Below, piece after piece: positions 1 to 8,327 of a stretch of DNA of 14,017 nucleotides; the first letter of the stretch is position 1; each line of letters begins with the position of its first letter. A program made the translations under genes and the position numbers. Origin of the DNA: SZUA-254 sp031379665 (GTDB lineage Bacteria > Bacteroidota > Ignavibacteria > UBA10030 > SZUA-254); contig JANNFI010000065.1 of NCBI GenBank assembly GCA_031379665.1, positions 1-14,017 on the forward strand, read 5' to 3'. Below the pieces are notes generated by a model. That model did no database searches, was not told where the DNA came from, and saw only the letters and a program-made list of their open reading frames with translations.

Positions 1-18
1 GCGATCGGTGTAGCCGCG

Positions 19-846
19 TTATTTCGGGCCCTGGTAATATTTCATCGCTTCCGGCAACAACCCCTTGATGTCGTTGATGCGCGTCTCGTCGGATGGGTGG
101 GTGCTCATGAATTCGGGAGGTTTCTGCCCGCCCGCCTTCGCGGACATCCTCTGCCAGAACGGGACGGCTGCGCCCGGGTCGTACCCGGCCATCGCCATGA
201 AAATCAGTCCGAGGTGGTCGGCCTCGCTTTCCTGTCCCCGACTGTGAGGGAGGAGGACGCCATACTGGGCGCCGAGGCCGAAGGCAGCCATATAGAGCGC
301 CTGAGTCTCATCCGGCTTGCTCTGGACGGCGGCGGAGAGGGCCATCCCGCCCATTTGTGCGAGCAGTCCTTCGCTCATCCTCTCGGCGCCGTGCTTGGCG
401 ACGGCGTGGGCGACCTCGTGTCCCATCACAACGGCGATCCCCTTTTCGTCCTGGCAGACGGGGAGGATGCCGGTGTAGAACACCACCTTGCCACCCGACA
501 TGCACCACGCGTTCAGGTCGTCGCTCTGGACGAGGTTGAACTCCCACGCGTATCCGCTCAATTCCGACGCGAGACCCTTCTCCCGGAAATATTTTTCCAC
601 GGCGCCCTGGATCCGCCCGCCCACTTTTTTCACCAGGCGCGCCGCCGCGCTGTCGGTACTCAGCTTGTTCTCCTTCAGAAACCCCTTGTACTGCTCGGAG
701 CTCATCGACAGCATTTCGCCGTCCGAGATGAGATTCAACTGCGAACGGCCGGTGATGGGGACCGTAGTGCATCCGGCGATCTGGATCAGGATGTACAGCG
801 AGAGGAGTGCCGCTGTGGCAACGAGAGTGATATCCCTGAATTTCAT
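19..846 (-). CDS. M48 family zinc metalloprotease, predicted lipoprotein
   Basis: Predicted periplasmic or membrane-anchored M48 peptidase of 275 aa, probably acting in envelope protein quality control like the YfgC/LoiP relatives (inferred from the family). The zinc site is visible: GHEVAHAVAKH gives HExxH at about residues 143-147, and the later QESEAD supplies the third ligand (ExxxD, E about 206). A THPSDETRI segment near the C-terminus is typical of the family. The N-terminus is a short hydrophobic signal followed by IAGC (C26), a lipobox. The ATG at 846 is preferred because a GGATAGGA ribosome-binding stretch lies just upstream and the lipoprotein signal then starts at residue 1. The reading frame is open further, to a TTG at 909, but that lies inside the predicted promoter. 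It is the last of three co-directional genes, 87 bases after the acetyltransferase, and has its own promoter. All catalytic motifs look intact. Confidence 0.93.
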   Translation of the reverse strand: MKFRDITLVATAALLSLYILIQIAGCTTVPITGRSQLNLISDGEMLSMSSEQYKGFLKENKLSTDSAAARLVKKVGGRIQGAVEKYFREKGLASELSGYAWEFNLVQSDDLNAWCMSGGKVVFYTGILPVCQDEKGIAVVMGHEVAHAVAKHGAERMSEGLLAQMGGMALSAAVQSKPDETQALYMAAFGLGAQYGVLLPHSRGQESEADHLGLIFMAMAGYDPGAAVPFWQRMSAKAGGQKPPEFMSTHPSDETRINDIKGLLPEAMKYYQGPK

Positions 847-864
847 TCGATTCCTATCCGTTGG

Positions 865-874
865 TGGCATGCCA
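865..874. promoter_or_regulatory. 10-bp palindrome at predicted start site of the M48 gene
   Basis: TGGCATGCCA is a perfect palindrome lying 7-16 bases downstream of the -10 hexamer at 881-886, so it covers the expected transcription start of the protease gene. It could be an operator or chance. Nothing else in the window repeats it that I noticed. Confidence 0.25.
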
Positions 875-880
875 TACCGA

Positions 881-909
881 AAAATACCAATAAAACCGCC
901 GTCAGTCAA
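881..909 (-). promoter_or_regulatory. Sigma70-like promoter of the M48 gene
   Basis: On the minus strand TTGACT (904-909) is followed after exactly 17 bases by TATTTT (881-886). Transcription should start near 874, giving a leader of roughly 28 bases before the ATG at 846. Both hexamers are close to consensus and stand in a locally AT-rich patch within GC-rich DNA. This suggests that the protease can be expressed independently of the two genes upstream. Confidence 0.6.
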
Positions 910-933
910 TCGAATGCCGGTCGGTCGGGACCA

Positions 934-1356
934 CTACGATTTCGTCCTGGTAAAGTGCTGGCTTGCGAGGATGAATCCCTTGTTAAGATAGAGTCGGTGC
1001 GCGTCGTGCCGCGTGGGCCCGGAATCAAGGGTCACGACCTTCAACCCCCGTTCCGCAGCGATGTCGAAGACGTAGTCGAGGAGTATCCCTCCATACCCCT
1101 TCTTCCTTGCGCCCGGAAGCGTCGTCAGGTCGTCAATGTAGATATGCTTTCCGTGAAGGAGGAAATGAAGATACCTGAACCCGACCGCCGCCACGGCCAG
1201 CCCCTCTTCTTCGAGGTAGGCCAGCGTATAGCCTGCCGCGATCATCTCCGTCACGGTTTCCACGAACGTTTCCTCCACGAGGTGGGGGCGCAATGCGTGC
1301 ATCGCCTCCCAGCAGAGCCTTATCTCGGCGGGACGTTTGGCAATTTTTACTTCCAT
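934..1356 (-). CDS. GNAT family N-acetyltransferase
   Basis: A 140-aa single-domain acetyltransferase of the GNAT fold, expected to move an acetyl group from acetyl-CoA to an unknown amine. The acetyl-CoA pyrophosphate loop is visible as ARKKGYGG (about residues 83-90), preceded by the beta strand HIYIDDLTTLP. The C-terminal AHRLYLNKGF (119-128) is the usual GNAT motif before the last strand. The start at 1356 is supported by a strong AGGAGG ribosome-binding site about 8 bases upstream; longer in-frame extensions would run into the permease gene. It overlaps the end of the EamA permease by 10 bases, so the two are probably co-transcribed and translationally coupled. The substrate cannot be read from the sequence. 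Confidence 0.9.
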   Translation of the reverse strand: MEVKIAKRPAEIRLCWEAMHALRPHLVEETFVETVTEMIAAGYTLAYLEEEGLAVAAVGFRYLHFLLHGKHIYIDDLTTLPGARKKGYGGILLDYVFDIAAERGLKVVTLDSGPTRHDAHRLYLNKGFILASQHFTRTKS

Positions 1357-2279
1357 CGATTCGTACCTCCTGGTTGTCGAAAACGGTGACCGTAGATGGT
1401 GAGGCCGATGCCGCCGAGGACCGCACTCCCGGCGATGAGGAGCCGGGGGCCGGCCGACTCGGAAAGAAAGAGCACGCCGCCGATGGCGGCGATCACCGGT
1501 ACCGCGAGCTGGACCACCGAAGCCCGCACCGCTGAGAGTCCGCGCAGCGCGCGATACCACACGGTGTACCCGAGTCCCGAGGCAAGCGCCCCGGAAGCGA
1601 CCGCGAGCCAGACACCTGTCGCGTCGAGCCCGGCCCCCCCGGGAGTGAGGAGGGCGATCGCCAGCGCAGGGATCGCGGCGACGATGAAATTACTCCCGGT
1701 GTCCGCCAGCGGCGAGCCGGAGTGTTTTCCGCGGAGAGTATAGAGCGCCCACGCGACTCCCGCAACGACCATCAGCAGCGACTCGACGAGCGGCGGAGCC
1801 CCAACGCCCGGCACGGAGAGGTACACGAGACCGCCGAAAGCCGTCGCCAGTCCTGCCCACTCCAGCGCGGAGGGCCGATAACCCGACCGCAATGCGACGA
1901 GCATCATCGTGGTCTGGACCGAGCCGAACAGAAGGAGCGCCCCTGTTCCCGCCGGGATCTCCGAATACGCGAACGTGAAGGGGACGGCATAGAACAGCAA
2001 AAGGAGGCCGGGAAGCACTTTCGTCGCCGGGGCGTTGAGCGGTTTTTCCCCTCTCACGAGCGCGAACAGAGCGAGCGCTACCGCGCCCGAGCAAAGCCGG
2101 ATGGCCGCAAAATGCGCCGGTTCGATCAACCGGTCGAGGAGGGCTAACCGGCAGAATATCGAGTTGGCTGCGAAGGCGATCAGCGCCGCACCGGTGAGGA
2201 GCGGAGTTTCGAACGGGTGGCGTCGTGTTTCCAGGGCTATAGTCCCAGTGCAATGTTCGATGAGCCGATGATGGCTCAA
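1347..2279 (-). CDS. EamA/DMT superfamily permease (non-ATG start, position uncertain)
   Basis: Inner-membrane permease with about ten hydrophobic helices in two EamA repeats, roughly residues 26-156 and 167-297 if translation starts at the TTG at 2279 (310 aa). The second repeat carries the typical GLGYTVWYRAL and VQLAVPVIAAIGG stretches before the last two helices. Family members export metabolites or amino acids; the substrate here is unknown. The start is unclear. The plus strand has no CAT between 2160 and 2340, so no ATG is available on the minus strand in the expected region. TTG codons lie in frame at 2279, 2288 and 2306, and a CTG at 2234; none has a good ribosome-binding site. The first in-frame ATG is at 2462, which would add a soluble, charged leader that is unusual for the family. 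The gene is divergent from the efflux operon and overlaps the acetyltransferase by 10 bases. Confidence 0.85.
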   Translation of the reverse strand: MSHHRLIEHCTGTIALETRRHPFETPLLTGAALIAFAANSIFCRLALLDRLIEPAHFAAIRLCSGAVALALFALVRGEKPLNAPATKVLPGLLLLFYAVPFTFAYSEIPAGTGALLLFGSVQTTMMLVALRSGYRPSALEWAGLATAFGGLVYLSVPGVGAPPLVESLLMVVAGVAWALYTLRGKHSGSPLADTGSNFIVAAIPALAIALLTPGGAGLDATGVWLAVASGALASGLGYTVWYRALRGLSAVRASVVQLAVPVIAAIGGVLFLSESAGPRLLIAGSAVLGGIGLTIYGHRFRQPGGTNRWK

Positions 2280-2474
2280 TGTGCACAAAATATAGAAAAA
2301 CGACAACGAATCGCTGTTGTCAACCCGATGGACGCGAGGGGTTGGAGTGGCGTGGCTCCGTATTTTTTCATTATATTCAGGTCGATTCTTCCTTCGATCG
2401 TCCGATGGGCGGCGTTCAGCCCCCAAACACGGACGGGTCCTGGGGCCCTCATCCAGCAACATTCAATTTTCTCG
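2280..2474. promoter_or_regulatory. Divergent intergenic region between permease and efflux operon
   Basis: This 195-base gap should hold promoters for both directions. On the minus strand, TTGACA (2318-2323) and TATATT (2289-2294) are good hexamers but 23 bases apart, too far for a standard sigma70 promoter; the TATATTTTG string is near, but not equal to, the Bacteroidota -7 consensus TAnnTTTG. On the plus strand, TATATT (2372-2377) in an AT-rich patch is a possible -10, without a convincing -35. The efflux ATG at 2475 has an AT-rich leader and no recognisable Shine-Dalgarno. Confidence 0.4.
2302..2321. promoter_or_regulatory. Inverted repeat, candidate operator for permease or efflux operon
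   Basis: GACAAC (2302-2307) and GTTGTC (2316-2321) form a perfect 6-bp dyad with an 8-base centre. The right arm overlaps the minus-strand TTGACA at 2318-2323. The size and position fit a dimeric repressor site (TetR or MarR type, commonly found next to RND operons), but no regulator gene is present in the window. As RNA it would form only a short hairpin. Confidence 0.4.
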
Positions 2475-4049
2475 ATGATAAAAAAGTCATTGCTCGTCTG
2501 TTTGTTGTGGCTTTCCGTCACAGCCACGGCGCGCGCCCAGCTCGGGGCGGACCCTGACAGTTCGCTGCGCGCGATCCTGGATTCGCTCAACGGGACCCGG
2601 CTCACGCTCTCGCAGGTCACGGCCGGCGCGGCGCAGAACTCCGTCACCCTGAAAACGGCGGAGGCGGCATACCTCGCAGCGAGGGGCGCGACCCGCAGGG
2701 AGCGCGGTCAATTTGACCCGGAGCTCATCCTCGGCTACAATTATTCCGACCGCGCCGATCCGTCGTCGTCGTTCTTCGCGGGGGCGTCGGTTCTGAAGAC
2801 CATCAATACCGATGCGATGGCGGGGTTGCGGTGGCAGCTCCCGACCGGGACGGGGATCGAGGCGACACTCAGCACCGTGAAACTTCAGACCAATTCCGCC
2901 TTCGCCTTCCTCGATCCTCAGTACAACGCGTTCGGGACCCTGAGCCTGAGGCAGTCGCTCCTGCGCGGATTGTGGGTGTCGGGAAAGAAGGAACTCACGC
3001 AGGCTGGCGAACAGGAACGAATGATGAAGGCCAGATACGACCAGGAGCTGCTCGCCACGGCCGCGGACGCCGAGTTGACCTATTGGTCGCTCTACGGGAG
3101 CGAGCGGAACTTCGCCGTTCAAACGCTGATCAGGGACCGCGCCCGCATCTTTCTGAGGGACACCGAGCTTCGCGTGGCCGCCGGGCTCGCGCGACCGAGC
3201 GAGGCCGCCACGGCCCGGACGTTCCTCGCCGAGCAGGAGCTTCTGCTGATCGACCGGGAGGAAGGACTCGGTATGGCCTCGGACGGAATTGCGGAGCTCA
3301 TCGGCGTCCGGCCCCTCATCCGGTTCATGACGACAGACTCCCCGGCCTCGACCTATCCCTTGGAGACCCCGGAGACACTCATCGAGATGGCGAAGAGCAA
3401 CAATCTTTCGCTGGAGGCCGCCAGGGCCGACATCGAGGCGGCGCGGGCGATGGCCGACGCGGCCGGCTGGGAATGGCTGCCGACGGTCAACCTCATCGGG
3501 TCGATCGGCGGGAGCGGGCTCGCCGGAACGCCCCAGGACGTGATCTTCGGGTCGGACACGTTGCGCACACTGACGAGCGGAGGCTCTCGCGATGCCGTCG
3601 ACGAGGCGGTCCGGCGGGACTTTCCGAACTGGAGCGTGGGCCTCGAAGTCAGCATCCCGATCGGGTTCAGGTCGGGCCTCGGGGAGAAACAGCGGCTCGA
3701 CGCCGAACTCCTATCCGCCGAGCAGCGCTACATCGACGAGGAGCGCCGCCTCGAATCCGCGGTCCTGCAGAATTACCGGGACCTCGCCAACGGCAGCCGG
3801 AGGCTCGGCGTCGCGCGTGAGGGCGTAAACGCCGCGCAGGAGATGGTGAGAATCGGCATCATCGAATTCAACAACGGACGCACCACCGCCTTCGAACTCG
3901 TCCGCCTCGGCACGGATTTCGCGACGGCCCAAAACCGCTTTTCAGACGCGCTCGTCAAGACCGCGACGGCCGCGGCGACACTCAGACAACTCACCTCGGG
4001 GCTCTATCCCGGGGCCACCATTCAGGGAAGGGAAGATTCCGATGAATAA
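2475..4049 (+). CDS. TolC-like outer-membrane efflux channel
   Basis: Outer-membrane factor of 524 aa, the exit duct of the tripartite pump encoded by this operon. An N-terminal signal peptide is evident: positively charged MIKK, a hydrophobic core, and cleavage after about residue 22 at ATARAQ. The mature protein has the two OEP-type halves: long Ala/Glu/Arg-rich helices (for example around AEAAYLAARGATRRERG and ELLSAEQRYIDEERRLES) alternating with short beta segments. The length is normal for the family. The ATG at 2475 is chosen because it begins the signal peptide directly; the frame is open upstream to 2217 but that part reads as non-coding and overlaps the divergent permease. No clear ribosome-binding site is seen. 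It is the first gene of the operon and overlaps the adaptor gene by 8 bases. Confidence 0.93.
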   Translation: MIKKSLLVCLLWLSVTATARAQLGADPDSSLRAILDSLNGTRLTLSQVTAGAAQNSVTLKTAEAAYLAARGATRRERGQFDPELILGYNYSDRADPSSSFFAGASVLKTINTDAMAGLRWQLPTGTGIEATLSTVKLQTNSAFAFLDPQYNAFGTLSLRQSLLRGLWVSGKKELTQAGEQERMMKARYDQELLATAADAELTYWSLYGSERNFAVQTLIRDRARIFLRDTELRVAAGLARPSEAATARTFLAEQELLLIDREEGLGMASDGIAELIGVRPLIRFMTTDSPASTYPLETPETLIEMAKSNNLSLEAARADIEAARAMADAAGWEWLPTVNLIGSIGGSGLAGTPQDVIFGSDTLRTLTSGGSRDAVDEAVRRDFPNWSVGLEVSIPIGFRSGLGEKQRLDAELLSAEQRYIDEERRLESAVLQNYRDLANGSRRLGVAREGVNAAQEMVRIGIIEFNNGRTTAFELVRLGTDFATAQNRFSDALVKTATAAATLRQLTSGLYPGATIQGREDSDE

Positions 4050-5187
4050 GTCCGTGCTCCATCTCCATCCTCAGCGCCGAACGGCAGGGCCGGTGACCGC
4101 TTCCGGCCTGGCCGGGGCGGGCGTCACCGCGGTCGCCGCCCTGCTGATAGTCCTCGCGACGGGATGTTCGAAGGAGGGTGAGGCGGGCGGGGGCTTCTCG
4201 ATGCCGCCGATGCCCGCGGAAGTCGCAGAGGTCACCGTCGGGAAAATTGAGGAAAATTTTCAGGCCGTCGGCACCATCGAGGCAGACGAAGCGGTCACGG
4301 TCGTCGCCGAAATCGAGGGCACCGTCACCGCGGTGCCGTACCTGGAGGGCGAATTGCTGAACAAGGGCGACCTCATCGCGACGCTCGACGACCGCCAGCT
4401 CGCGGCCGAGGCGTCGCGCGCCGAGGCACTCTTCATCCAAAGCAAAGCGACCTACGAACGGGTAAAGATTGTCGTGGATCAGGGCGCGGGAGCGCCGCAG
4501 GACCTCGACGACGCCTCGGCCGTGATGAAGGTGGCGGAGGCAAACTTCGAGGTGGCGAAAGCCCGGCTCGCGAAATCGCGCATCAATGCGCCGTTCTCCG
4601 GGACCGCGGGCTCACGCAAGGTGAGCGTCGGCAGCTACGTGAGGCCGGGTCAGGCGATCACCGAGATGGCGAACCTCGCGAAGATCAGGGTCATCTTTTC
4701 CGCCCCCGAGCGGATGATTTCGCAGATTAAAAAAGGCGCCGGTGTGTCCGTCACGACGACGGCGTTCCCCGGGACGACGCTCCGCGGGCGCATCATCGTG
4801 ATGGAGCCGGTGATCGATCCGGTCACCCGGACCGCGCGGGTCGTTGCCGAAGTCCCAAATAGCGACAGGAAATTCAGGTCAGGGATGTCCGCGGACATTA
4901 CGACGCTCCTGAGCTCGCGGGAGAAGGCCCTCACCATTCCCAACGAGGCGGTCTTCGCCACCGGCGACCAGTCGTTCGTCTTCGCCGTCAAGCCCGACAG
5001 CACGGTCACCCGGCAGGCGGTAAAGCTCGGGACGCGGACTGCGGACGTCGTCGAGGTGCTCGAGGGGCTTACCCCGGGGATGAAAGTCGTCACCGCGGGG
5101 CACCAGAAACTGTTCGAGGGCGCGAAAGTGATGCCGATCCCCGGCGCTACGCCGGGAGGGCAGGCGGCCGGAGGGCAGAAACAATGA
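4042..5187 (+). CDS. RND efflux periplasmic adaptor (membrane fusion protein), lipoprotein
   Basis: A 381-aa adaptor of the AcrA/MexA/MdtA type that bridges the inner-membrane pump and the outer-membrane channel. After a hydrophobic signal the LATGC box places a lipidated cysteine at residue 42; Ala at -3 is less common than Leu. A half-lipoyl segment (VVAEIEGTVTAVPYLEGELLNKGDLIATLDD) is followed by an alpha-hairpin and the returning half (INAPFSGTAGSRKVSVGSYVRPGQAI), then beta-barrel and membrane-proximal domains (RTARVVAEVPN, LTIPNEAVF). The C-terminus is a Gly/Gln-rich tail. The start at 4042 has a purine-rich GGGAAGGGAAG upstream, inside the end of the channel gene. It overlaps its neighbours by 8 and 4 bases, so coupled translation is likely. 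Confidence 0.95.
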   Translation: MNKSVLHLHPQRRTAGPVTASGLAGAGVTAVAALLIVLATGCSKEGEAGGGFSMPPMPAEVAEVTVGKIEENFQAVGTIEADEAVTVVAEIEGTVTAVPYLEGELLNKGDLIATLDDRQLAAEASRAEALFIQSKATYERVKIVVDQGAGAPQDLDDASAVMKVAEANFEVAKARLAKSRINAPFSGTAGSRKVSVGSYVRPGQAITEMANLAKIRVIFSAPERMISQIKKGAGVSVTTTAFPGTTLRGRIIVMEPVIDPVTRTARVVAEVPNSDRKFRSGMSADITTLLSSREKALTIPNEAVFATGDQSFVFAVKPDSTVTRQAVKLGTRTADVVEVLEGLTPGMKVVTAGHQKLFEGAKVMPIPGATPGGQAAGGQKQ

Positions 5188-8100
5188 AGCTGAGCCTGAC
5201 ATCGATCCGGCGGCCGGTCCTCGCGACCGTGATGAGCCTGGCGATCCTGCTCTTCGGGATCATCGCGTTCTCGAGGCTCCCCGTGAGGGAGTATCCCGAC
5301 ATCGATCCGCCCATCATCTCCGTGGTGACGCTCTACCGGGGCGCGAACCCCAACGTCGTCGAAACGGAGATCACCAACATCCTCGAGGAACAGTTCGCCA
5401 CCCTCGAAGGTGTCAAGACCCTGACCTCGTCGAGCCGCGAGCAGGGCTCCGTGATCACGATCGAGTATGAATTGAGCCGCGACGTGGAGGAGGCGGCAAA
5501 CGAAGTCCGCGACCGCGTCTCCAGGATCCGCGGTCAGCTCCCGCGGGAGGTCGACGACCCGATCGTCTCGAAGGTGGACGCCAACGCCCAGCCGATCGTC
5601 TGGATCGCGCTCTTCAGCGAGCAACATTCGGGACTCGAGCTCACCGAGGTGGGTGAGAGGGTGCTCAAGGAACGGATCCAGCGGCTCGAAGGCGTGGGGT
5701 CGGTCTTCATCGGCGGCGAGCGGAAGTATGCGATGAGGGTCTGGCTCGACCCGCTCCGGATGGCCGCGCACGGACTGACCGCCCAGGACATCGAAATCGC
5801 AATACGACGGGAGAACGCCGAAATCCCCGCCGGCAGGGTTGAAGGGTCCGAAAGGGAGTTCGCGGTGCGCACCCGGGGGGACCTCGCGACGCCCGACGAA
5901 TTCGGCGCCGTGGTCGTCCTCCAGAAGGCCGGTGGCGTGGTCCGGCTGCGGGACATCGCGACGGTCGAGGTGGGAGCCGAGGACGAGCGGACCGTGGCCC
6001 GGTACAACGGCAGGACGGCGGTCGGGCTCGGCATCGTGAAACAGTCGAAGGCCAGCACCGTGGATGTCGCGAGAAATGTCAGGAACGCGCTCGCAGAACT
6101 CACGACCCTCCTCCCGGCGGGGATGGTGCTCGACATCGCCTACGACTCCTCGACCTTCATCAACGAATCGATTTCGGAAGTGCAGGAGACGCTCGTCATC
6201 GCGATGTTCCTCGTCGTGTTGGTCGTGCTCGCGTTCCTGAAGAGCCCCAGGGCGACCCTCATCCCGACGCTCGCGATCCCCATTTCACTGATGGGCGCGT
6301 TCGTAGCCGCCTTCTTCGCCGGATACACCATCAACATCCTGACGCTCCTGGCCCTGGTGCTGGCGATCGGCCTCGTCGTGGACGACGCGATCGTCGTCCT
6401 GGAGAACATTTTCAGGCACATGGAGATGGGAAAGAGCCGGATGCAGGCCGCGATCGACGGCAGCAAGGAGATCGGCTTCGCCGTCGTCGCGACGACGATG
6501 GTGCTCGTGGCGGTGTTCGTCCCCCTCGCGTTCCTCACCGGCGCGGTGGGAAGGCTCTTCAATGAGTTCGGCGTGTCGCTGGGGGTCGCGGTGCTCACCT
6601 CGGGTTTCGTGGCCCTGACGCTCACCCCGATGCTTTCTTCCAAAATCCTCAAGCCGCTTCACGGCAGCGGGACGGGATGGGTGTCCCGGTCGTTCGACAA
6701 CTTTTTCGAGTGGTTGAACCGCGCATACGAGAAGACCCTCCGCTGGTCGCTCGGCCACAGGGCAATCCTGGTGGGGGGGGCGGTCCTCGCCCTCGTCGTC
6801 AGCGCGGCGGTGTTCTACCTCCTTCCGAGCGAGCTGGTTCCCACCGAAGACCGCGGCATCGGTTTCGGAATCGTGATCGCCCCGGAAGGCGCGACGCTTG
6901 ACTACACCGACAAGTACATGCGGCAGGTGGAGGAGCGGCTCCTGGCCCTGCCGGAGCGGCGCTCGCTCTTTTCCGCCATCGGCCTCGGCTTCGGCGGTCC
7001 GGGCAACGTGACCAACGGCTTCGTGTTCCTCGCGCTTAAACCGCGGGGCGAACGGGACAAGTCGCAGCAGCAGATCGTCAACGAACTCTTTCCGCAGCTC
7101 ATCTCGATCCCCGGGGTATTGGCGTTCGTCATCAACCCCCCGAGCCTGGGAGGGGGGTTCAGCTCCAACCCCATCGATTACGTTCTGCAGGCGGACAGTT
7201 ACGACGACCTGAACCAGGCCGTCGGGATCATGATGGGGGAGGCATCGAAGCTCGGGTACCTCATCAATCTGGATTCCGACCTTCGCCTGAACAAACCGCA
7301 GCTCGACATCAGGATCGACCGCGACCGCGCCGCGGGCCTAGGAGTGTCGGTGACCGACATCGGCACGACCCTCGAAACCCTTCTCGGCGGGAGGGTCGTC
7401 ACCAATTTCAAACGCGGATCCAAACAGTACGACGTCGTACTGCAGATGAAGGCGGCCGACCGGGCCACGCCCCACGTGATCGACGACATCTATCTTCGTA
7501 GCGGGACGCAGCTCGTGCAGCTCGCCAACGTGGTGGACGTCAGCGAGACGGTCTCACCGAAGGAGTTGAACCACTATAACCGCGTGAGGTCGGCGTCGAT
7601 CACGGCCGGCCTCGTCCCGGGGGTCAGCCTCGGCCCGGCGCTCGAGGCGCTCGACGCCATCGCCCGCGAAAAACTCCCGGCGGGCGTCAAGCGCGAATAC
7701 GCGGGCCAGTCGCTGGAGTTCAAGTCGTCGAGCTCGAGCCTCTACGGAATGTTCCTCTTCGCGCTGCTGTTCATCTACCTGGTGCTCGCGGCGCAGTTCG
7801 AGAGCTTCCTCGACCCGCTGACGATCCTCCTGTCTGTGCCGCTGGCGGTCTTCGGGGCGTTTCTCACCCTGTTCCTCTTCGGCCAGACCCTGAACATCTA
7901 TTCACAGATCGGGCTGATCATGCTCATCGGGCTGGTCACCAAGAACGCCATCCTGATCGTGGAATTCTCGAACCAGCTCCGCGCAAGCGGAAAGTCCGTC
8001 ACCGACGCGGTGATGGAGGCGTCGATCATCCGGCTCCGGCCGATCCTGATGACGTCGTTCTCGACGATCTTCGGCGTGCTGCCGATCGCGATCGGCCTAG

Positions 8101-8294
8101 GCGCCGGCGCCGAATCAAGGAGGCCCCTCGGACTCGCCGTGGTCGGCGGGATGCTCTTCTCGACGTTCCTGACGCTCGTGATGGTCCCGGTGGTCTACAC
8201 GCTCCTGGCGAAGTACACGAAGGTCGACGAACGGGAGAAGGTCATCCACGCTGAGGAGATGGTTGGGGGAGAGGCCGCACCGGTCGCGGGTTAG
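5184..8294 (+). CDS. RND superfamily efflux pump, HAE1 type
   Basis: Proton-driven inner-membrane pump of 1036 aa, full length for AcrB/MexB/MdtB-type proteins, with the usual two halves of one N-terminal helix, a large periplasmic loop and five further helices. The N-terminal RRPVLATVMSLAI and PVREYPDIDPPIISV stretches are characteristic. Proton-relay residues are in place: the Asp pair in GLVVDDAIVVLEN (D400-D401), the Lys in GLVTKNAILIVEF (K920) and the RLRPILMTS segment. This indicates a functional antiporter; likely substrates are drugs, bile-like compounds or detergents rather than metals, but the sequence does not settle this. The ATG overlaps the adaptor stop as ATGA. A run of eight G (6773-6780) lies in codons for VGGA just before the predicted helix that opens the second half. 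Confidence 0.96.
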   Translation: MKLSLTSIRRPVLATVMSLAILLFGIIAFSRLPVREYPDIDPPIISVVTLYRGANPNVVETEITNILEEQFATLEGVKTLTSSSREQGSVITIEYELSRDVEEAANEVRDRVSRIRGQLPREVDDPIVSKVDANAQPIVWIALFSEQHSGLELTEVGERVLKERIQRLEGVGSVFIGGERKYAMRVWLDPLRMAAHGLTAQDIEIAIRRENAEIPAGRVEGSEREFAVRTRGDLATPDEFGAVVVLQKAGGVVRLRDIATVEVGAEDERTVARYNGRTAVGLGIVKQSKASTVDVARNVRNALAELTTLLPAGMVLDIAYDSSTFINESISEVQETLVIAMFLVVLVVLAFLKSPRATLIPTLAIPISLMGAFVAAFFAGYTINILTLLALVLAIGLVVDDAIVVLENIFRHMEMGKSRMQAAIDGSKEIGFAVVATTMVLVAVFVPLAFLTGAVGRLFNEFGVSLGVAVLTSGFVALTLTPMLSSKILKPLHGSGTGWVSRSFDNFFEWLNRAYEKTLRWSLGHRAILVGGAVLALVVSAAVFYLLPSELVPTEDRGIGFGIVIAPEGATLDYTDKYMRQVEERLLALPERRSLFSAIGLGFGGPGNVTNGFVFLALKPRGERDKSQQQIVNELFPQLISIPGVLAFVINPPSLGGGFSSNPIDYVLQADSYDDLNQAVGIMMGEASKLGYLINLDSDLRLNKPQLDIRIDRDRAAGLGVSVTDIGTTLETLLGGRVVTNFKRGSKQYDVVLQMKAADRATPHVIDDIYLRSGTQLVQLANVVDVSETVSPKELNHYNRVRSASITAGLVPGVSLGPALEALDAIAREKLPAGVKREYAGQSLEFKSSSSSLYGMFLFALLFIYLVLAAQFESFLDPLTILLSVPLAVFGAFLTLFLFGQTLNIYSQIGLIMLIGLVTKNAILIVEFSNQLRASGKSVTDAVMEASIIRLRPILMTSFSTIFGVLPIAIGLGAGAESRRPLGLAVVGGMLFSTFLTLVMVPVVYTLLAKYTKVDEREKVIHAEEMVGGEAAPVAG

Positions 8295-8306
8295 TCCAGT
8301 GGTGGG

Positions 8307-8327
8307 GAGGGTGTTGTAGGAACCCTC
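8307..8327. terminator. Possible bidirectional terminator hairpin
   Basis: GAGGGT (8307-8312) and ACCCTC (8322-8327) form a 6-bp stem with a 9-base loop in the 31-base gap between the convergent pump and glycosyltransferase genes; the right arm includes part of the glycosyltransferase stop codon. There is no T-tract on either side, so intrinsic termination is doubtful. Confidence 0.3.

Noticed and set aside
97..1389. Long open frame on the plus strand opposite the protease and acetyltransferase
   Set aside because: It is antisense to two genes with clear motifs, and its Arg/His/Gly/Pro-rich product lacks any domain; such shadow frames are expected in high-GC coding DNA.
4650..5771. Long minus-strand open frame opposite the adaptor and pump genes
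   Set aside because: It is antisense to well-supported efflux genes, has His/Arg/Asp-rich composition and no recognisable domain or ribosome-binding site.
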